9,326 nt of DNA from DASRGL01 sp035651115 (GTDB lineage: Bacteria > Armatimonadota > Chthonomonadetes > Chthonomonadales > Chthonomonadaceae): the NCBI GenBank assembly GCA_035651115.1, contig DASRGL010000354.1, positions 1 through 9,326 on the forward strand, read 5' to 3'. A program made the translations under genes and the position numbers. Shown here piece after piece: positions 6,767 to 9,326 of the stretch (the stretch's first letter is position 1; every line of letters begins with the position of its first letter). The notes beneath the pieces are model-generated. The model was not told the DNA's origin. It searched no databases and saw nothing but the letters and a program-made list of their open reading frames with translations.

Positions 6767-7696
6767 TTATCCAGTACCCGGATCGGCGTCCGTCGTGACA
6801 CGCAGGAGTTCCTCTGCGGCGCGGCGGGCGGCGTGTGCGGCTTCGGGATCGCGCAGCGCGGCGCGGACAAAGGCGGCGAAGAAGCTCTCGAAGTTGCCGA
6901 TGTCGCGGCGGGCCTCGCCCGGATGGAGCGGCACGGCCCAGAGCGGCCCGCCTTCCCGGCGCAGGGCGCGCACGGCGTCCGTCATATTCAGTTCGCCGCG
7001 CGGATCGAGCGGCGCGGCCCGCAATGCCGCAAAAATGGCGGGCTGCAACACCCAGCGCGCCGCCACGACCAGCGTGCTGGGCGCTTCCTCCGGCGCGGGC
7101 TTCTCCACGATGTCGGCGGCGGCGAACGGCTCGGTCGGCGACGCGCCGAGCGGCTGTTCCGGGGCCAGCACGCCGTAGCGCGACACTTTTTCCTTCGGCA
7201 CGGACTCCACCAGCACGGTCGCCGTCGCGCCCTGCGCGCCGTGCGTCGCGATCAGGCGGCGCAGCGGCCCGGCGGGGTCGAGCGGCGGCGCGGCCTCGAT
7301 CAGGCAGTCGCCGAACGCGACGACGAACGGCTCCGTCCCGGCCCACGCCTCAGCGTGAAGCAGCGCATCCCCCAGGCCGCGCTGCTCGCGCTGCAACACG
7401 TAGTCGCAGCGCAGGGGCGGCAGGTCGCGCGCCTCCTCGGTAACCTCGCCCCGGTACTCCTCGCCAAAATAGGCGCGTATCTGCGGCTTCTGCTCGGAGA
7501 CGATGAACAGCGCCTCCGTGATGCCTGCCGTCCGCAGTTCCGCCGCGATATGCGCCAGCACGGGGCGGCGTCCGATGGGCAGCAGTTCTTTCGGCAGGGC
7601 GCGCGTGAGGGGGCGCAGGCGTGTGCCGAGGCCCGCAGCAGGCAGGACGGCCTTCTTGATAACAGGATGGGTGGGAACGGAACCAGGTGCGGACAT
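6767..7696 (-). CDS. GalU/RmlA-like sugar-1-phosphate nucleotidyltransferase
   Basis: The product is a 309-residue cytoplasmic enzyme that joins a sugar-1-phosphate to an NTP, giving an activated sugar and pyrophosphate. The Rossmann-like N-terminus has AAGLGTRLRPLT (20-31) and PKELLPIG (35-42), the pyrophosphorylase signature with its catalytic Arg and Lys. QREQRGLGDALLHAE (102-116) contacts the nucleotide, and Asp130 in FGDC and Asp265 in RRDIGN are the likely Mg ligands. VEKP (197-200) contains the sugar-phosphate Lys199. Length and the LNMTDAVRAL and RRDIGNFESFF blocks fit UTP-glucose-1-phosphate uridylyltransferases (GalU), but GTRLRPLT is also found in RmlA-type enzymes, so nucleotide and sugar are not fixed. 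The ATG has only a weak AAGGGG 4 nt upstream. It has a strong promoter divergent from the foldase gene. Next to a sugar aminotransferase it probably supplies a nucleotide-sugar precursor. Confidence 0.9.
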   Translation of the reverse strand: MSAPGSVPTHPVIKKAVLPAAGLGTRLRPLTRALPKELLPIGRRPVLAHIAAELRTAGITEALFIVSEQKPQIRAYFGEEYRGEVTEEARDLPPLRCDYVLQREQRGLGDALLHAEAWAGTEPFVVAFGDCLIEAAPPLDPAGPLRRLIATHGAQGATATVLVESVPKEKVSRYGVLAPEQPLGASPTEPFAAADIVEKPAPEEAPSTLVVAARWVLQPAIFAALRAAPLDPRGELNMTDAVRALRREGGPLWAVPLHPGEARRDIGNFESFFAAFVRAALRDPEAAHAARRAAEELLRVTTDADPGTG

Positions 7697-7722
7697 GCGG
7701 CCCCTTGCGCGGAGGACAGGTT

Positions 7723-7762
7723 GCAGAGATTCCGGCGCGACGCTGCGCCGCCTCGATTCTGC
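7723..7762 (-). promoter_or_regulatory. Structured leader of the nucleotidyltransferase gene
   Basis: In the 65-nt leader, CGGCGC (7733-7738) pairs with GCGCCG (7745-7750) around a 6-nt loop. Across an internal loop, GCAGA (7723-7727) pairs with TCTGC (7758-7762). The stem begins essentially at the predicted transcript start and ends 26 nt before the start codon. Given the high GC content some of this could be chance. Confidence 0.35.
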
Positions 7763-7767
7763 CCTGC

Positions 7768-7796
7768 ATTGTATCAGATTGGCCGCGCGGTGTCAA
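7768..7796 (-). promoter_or_regulatory. Sigma70 promoter of the nucleotidyltransferase gene
   Basis: On the minus strand, TTGACA (7791-7796), a 17 bp spacer and TACAAT (7768-7773), with TGA directly before the -10 (extended -10 form). The match is near-consensus, with a predicted start near 7761 and a leader of about 65 nt. The -35 box is 21 bp from the -35 box of the divergent foldase promoter. Confidence 0.88.
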
Positions 7797-7817
7797 TCTC
7801 TCTCACTGCCCGAACGG

Positions 7818-7846
7818 TTGACGATTTCGTATTTGTACTTTATAAT
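7818..7846 (+). promoter_or_regulatory. Sigma70 promoter of the foldase gene
   Basis: TTGACG (7818-7823), a 17 bp spacer rich in A and T, and a perfect TATAAT (7841-7846). The predicted start is at about 7852-7853, giving a leader of roughly 106 nt before the foldase ATG. It is the strongest + promoter in the window. Confidence 0.9.
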
Positions 7847-7851
7847 ACCTC

Positions 7852-7952
7852 CGGCGCGGCTTCAGACTATCTCCTTGCCGCGCCGTCTGCGCGTTCCGTA
7901 AGGGAACGGGACAGCGAATCGAAAGCCGAGAGCGGCTTTCTTCAGAAAGGAG
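7852..7952 (+). promoter_or_regulatory. Three-hairpin mRNA leader with anti-SD loop (candidate cis-regulatory RNA)
   Basis: Three perfect stem-loops follow one another from the predicted transcript start. Stem 1 is CGGCGCGGC (7852-7860) with GCCGCGCCG (7877-7885), 9 bp with a 16-nt loop. Stem 2 is CGTTCC (7892-7897) with GGAACG (7903-7908), 6 bp with a 5-nt loop. Stem 3 is GAAAGCCG (7921-7928) with CGGCTTTC (7933-7940), 8 bp with an AGAG loop. The Shine-Dalgarno AAGGAG (7947-7952) begins 6 nt after stem 3 and 6 nt before the ATG. Loop 1 ends in CTCCTT (7871-7876), the exact complement of that AAGGAG, so a long-range pairing could hide the ribosome-binding site. It matches no riboswitch class that I recognise. 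Pairings are read directly; the regulatory role is inference. Confidence 0.55.
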
Positions 7953-7958
7953 TCGTGC

Positions 7959-9191
7959 ATGTTGAAATATGGACTGCCTGCGCTGCTGGTCGCGGCGTTG
8001 GGAGCCGCGACCCTGGCGCCGGGGCAGGCCCAGGGAACCAAAAAGCCTGTCGCGAAGAAACCGCCCGCGAGAACGTCCGCGCCGGGCCAGACCGCCACAC
8101 CCGGCGGCTCACAGGTCGCAGCGAGCGTAGATGGCAAGCCGATCACCTGGGATCAGTTGATCGCGCGCCTCCGCAAGGACAACCCCCAGATGCTTACCGC
8201 CTCTGTCGCAGAGGTCGTCGGGAAGCAGGCGGCGGACAGCCTGTTCGGGCCGGAAAACAGGGCGCGGTACAGTATCACGAAGGAAGAGGCGCTGGCGCTG
8301 CTGCGCAAGCAGCCGACGGCGGCCATCCGGGGGACTCTGCAAAACATGATTGTGGAGGAGGCGCTGACTCAGGTTGCGACCAAAGAGAATGCCAATCCGA
8401 CCGAGGCCCAGGTGAACGCGCGCATCAGCAAAATCTTTGCCGAGGCGCGGAAGCAGAATCTGATCCCCGCCAATATGACCGATGCGCAGTTCCTCGCTTC
8501 GCGGAACCTGTCACGCGCCCAGATCGCCGCGACGGTGCGCCGTCAACTGGTTGCGACGACGCTCATTCAGAAGGAGATGGCGAAATCGCTCGGCCATCCT
8601 ATCGGCCCGGACGATTTCCTCCAGGCCCGCCACATCCTGATCCGCGTGCCGGAGGCCGCGCCGGACGCCAAGCCGGAAGAGACGAAAAAGGCGGACACCG
8701 ACGCGCTTGCCAGGATCAATCAGATCGCCGAGGAGATCAAGTCCGGCAAGAAGACGTTCGAGAAGGCGGCGGAGGAGAGCAGCGACGACAGTTCCAAGAC
8801 TAAAGGAGGCGACCTCGGCCCGTTCATGCGCGGGATGATGGTCAAGGAGTTCGAGGAGGCGGCGTTCAAACTCAAGCCCGGCGAGGTCAGCCCGCCTGTC
8901 CGCACGCAGTTCGGCTATCATCTGATCAAGGTGGAGAAACTGGGCAAAGACATTCCCGAAGACGAGCGCCAGCGCGTGCTGGATCAGCAGGCGCAGAATC
9001 GCCTGCAAAGCTTCCTCAGCGAACTGTTGCAGCAGCGCGTCAAAGTGGTCAACAACCTGCCCGCGCCTCCGCCCATGATGATGCCGCCGGGCATGGGAGG
9101 AGGGCCAGGCGGTCCGCGCCCGGTCGGGCCGGGCGGAGTTCGTCCGGGCGGCCTGCGTCCGCCGGTCAACGCGCCCGCTCCGCCCCGCTAA
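7959..9191 (+). CDS. Secreted PrsA/SurA-like parvulin peptidyl-prolyl isomerase
   Basis: The product is a 410-residue extracytoplasmic foldase that speeds cis-trans isomerisation at proline bonds and assists folding of exported proteins. A signal peptide spans residues 1-24 or so (hydrophobic 5-20, likely cut after GQA; no lipobox Cys, unlike classical PrsA). A Lys/Pro/Thr-rich linker follows (27-52). The SurA-type N-domain starts at VDGKPITWDQL (57-67) and runs to about 210. One parvulin domain lies at about 220-328: ARHILIRV with His225, GGDLGPF (283-289), FEEAAFKLKPGEVSPPVRTQFGYH with His321. A helix (333-365) precedes a Pro/Gly/Met-rich tail (368-410) of low complexity. The ATG has AGAAAGGAG 6 nt upstream. 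The gene is divergent from the nucleotidyltransferase and single in its unit as far as seen; no terminator is visible after its stop. The secreted S53 protease nearby is a plausible client, but that is only inference. Confidence 0.92.
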   Translation: MLKYGLPALLVAALGAATLAPGQAQGTKKPVAKKPPARTSAPGQTATPGGSQVAASVDGKPITWDQLIARLRKDNPQMLTASVAEVVGKQAADSLFGPENRARYSITKEEALALLRKQPTAAIRGTLQNMIVEEALTQVATKENANPTEAQVNARISKIFAEARKQNLIPANMTDAQFLASRNLSRAQIAATVRRQLVATTLIQKEMAKSLGHPIGPDDFLQARHILIRVPEAAPDAKPEETKKADTDALARINQIAEEIKSGKKTFEKAAEESSDDSSKTKGGDLGPFMRGMMVKEFEEAAFKLKPGEVSPPVRTQFGYHLIKVEKLGKDIPEDERQRVLDQQAQNRLQSFLSELLQQRVKVVNNLPAPPPMMMPPGMGGGPGGPRPVGPGGVRPGGLRPPVNAPAPPR

Positions 9192-9268
9192 GTAGGGTGT
9201 CAAAAGTTCTTGCAGCCTGAAGTCAGTTCGCTTGCTTGTTCGTATTCCATCGCGGAGGTACGTCCGCC

Positions 9269-9326
9269 GTGGAACCCATCGAACTGAGCGAAACCGACTA
9301 CAAGCAACTCCGGCTCCAGGCCCGCC
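9269..9326 (+). CDS. Start of an unidentified gene (3' partial)
   Basis: A GTG at 9269-9271 opens a frame without stops to the window edge (19 codons, beginning MEPIELSETDYKQL after initiation). GGAGG (9254-9258) lies 10 nt upstream, a good Shine-Dalgarno site. That site partly overlaps a small hairpin (GCGGA 9252-9256 with TCCGC 9263-9267). The first residues, IELSxxDxxxLxxxAR, resemble the beginning of some IS630-type transposases and other helix-turn-helix proteins. Nineteen residues are too few to identify it. The intervening 9192-9268 shows no terminator for the foldase gene. Confidence 0.45.
   Translation, partial: MEPIELSETDYKQLRLQAR

Noticed and set aside
5305..6798. A 497-codon open frame on + opposite the oxygenase and aminotransferase genes
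   Set aside because: Antisense shadow of two genes with intact catalytic motifs; no family resemblance and no convincing start.
6644..8803. A 719-codon open frame on + running through the nucleotidyltransferase, the promoter region and half of the foldase gene
   Set aside because: It crosses two divergent promoters and a structured leader, has compositionally biased protein, and conflicts with well-supported genes in other frames.
8511..9203. A 230-codon open frame on - opposite the foldase gene
   Set aside because: Arg/Leu-rich shadow of the foldase coding frame, with no domain or promoter.

Overview
This is a GC-rich bacterial window with ordinary Shine-Dalgarno sites and sigma70-type promoters (two have 17 bp spacers). 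It has eight protein genes that I accept: six complete and two cut by the window edges. The gene mix is a DUF1501 protein, a sedolisin (S53) protease with Ig-like domains, a PhyH oxygenase with an LHGGGTPYD-type motif, and a PrsA/SurA-like foldase. This suggests Armatimonadota, or Planctomycetota and relatives. That assignment is inference from gene families, not from a marker gene.

Layout: (1) 1-301, the 3' end of a DUF1501 gene on + with a clear intrinsic terminator. (2) 327-7696, a run of six minus-strand genes. In transcription order these are a GalU-like nucleotidyltransferase, a DegT-family sugar aminotransferase, a PhyH-family 2-oxoglutarate oxygenase, a TIM-barrel glycosidase-like lipoprotein, a small 2Fe-2S ferredoxin, and a secreted S53 protease. 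The aminotransferase, oxygenase and lipoprotein form a tight operon (27 bp gap, then a 4 bp ATGA overlap). The nucleotidyltransferase has its own strong promoter, and 142 bp separate it from the operon. (3) 7697-7958, a divergent control region with back-to-back promoters. (4) 7959-9191, a secreted parvulin-type peptidyl-prolyl isomerase on +. (5) 9192-9326, the start of another + gene, possibly a mobile element.

The nucleotidyltransferase, aminotransferase, oxygenase and lipoprotein read as part of a sugar-nucleotide/aminosugar tailoring pathway acting on a surface glycan. The set is incomplete, with no dehydratase, dehydrogenase or glycosyltransferase in view. The protease and the foldase both act outside the cytoplasm.

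The most interesting non-coding signal is the leader of the foldase gene. From the predicted transcription start it holds three consecutive perfect stem-loops. The first loop carries CTCCTT, the exact complement of the AAGGAG ribosome-binding site that follows the third stem. This could be an undescribed cis-acting RNA element. The second is a 71 bp composite of direct and inverted repeats between the ferredoxin and protease genes. The third is the PhyH protein, whose HxD iron motif reads HGG, a change seen in Fe/2OG halogenases. No stretch over 300 bases lacks a gene. I saw no tRNA, rRNA or CRISPR array.
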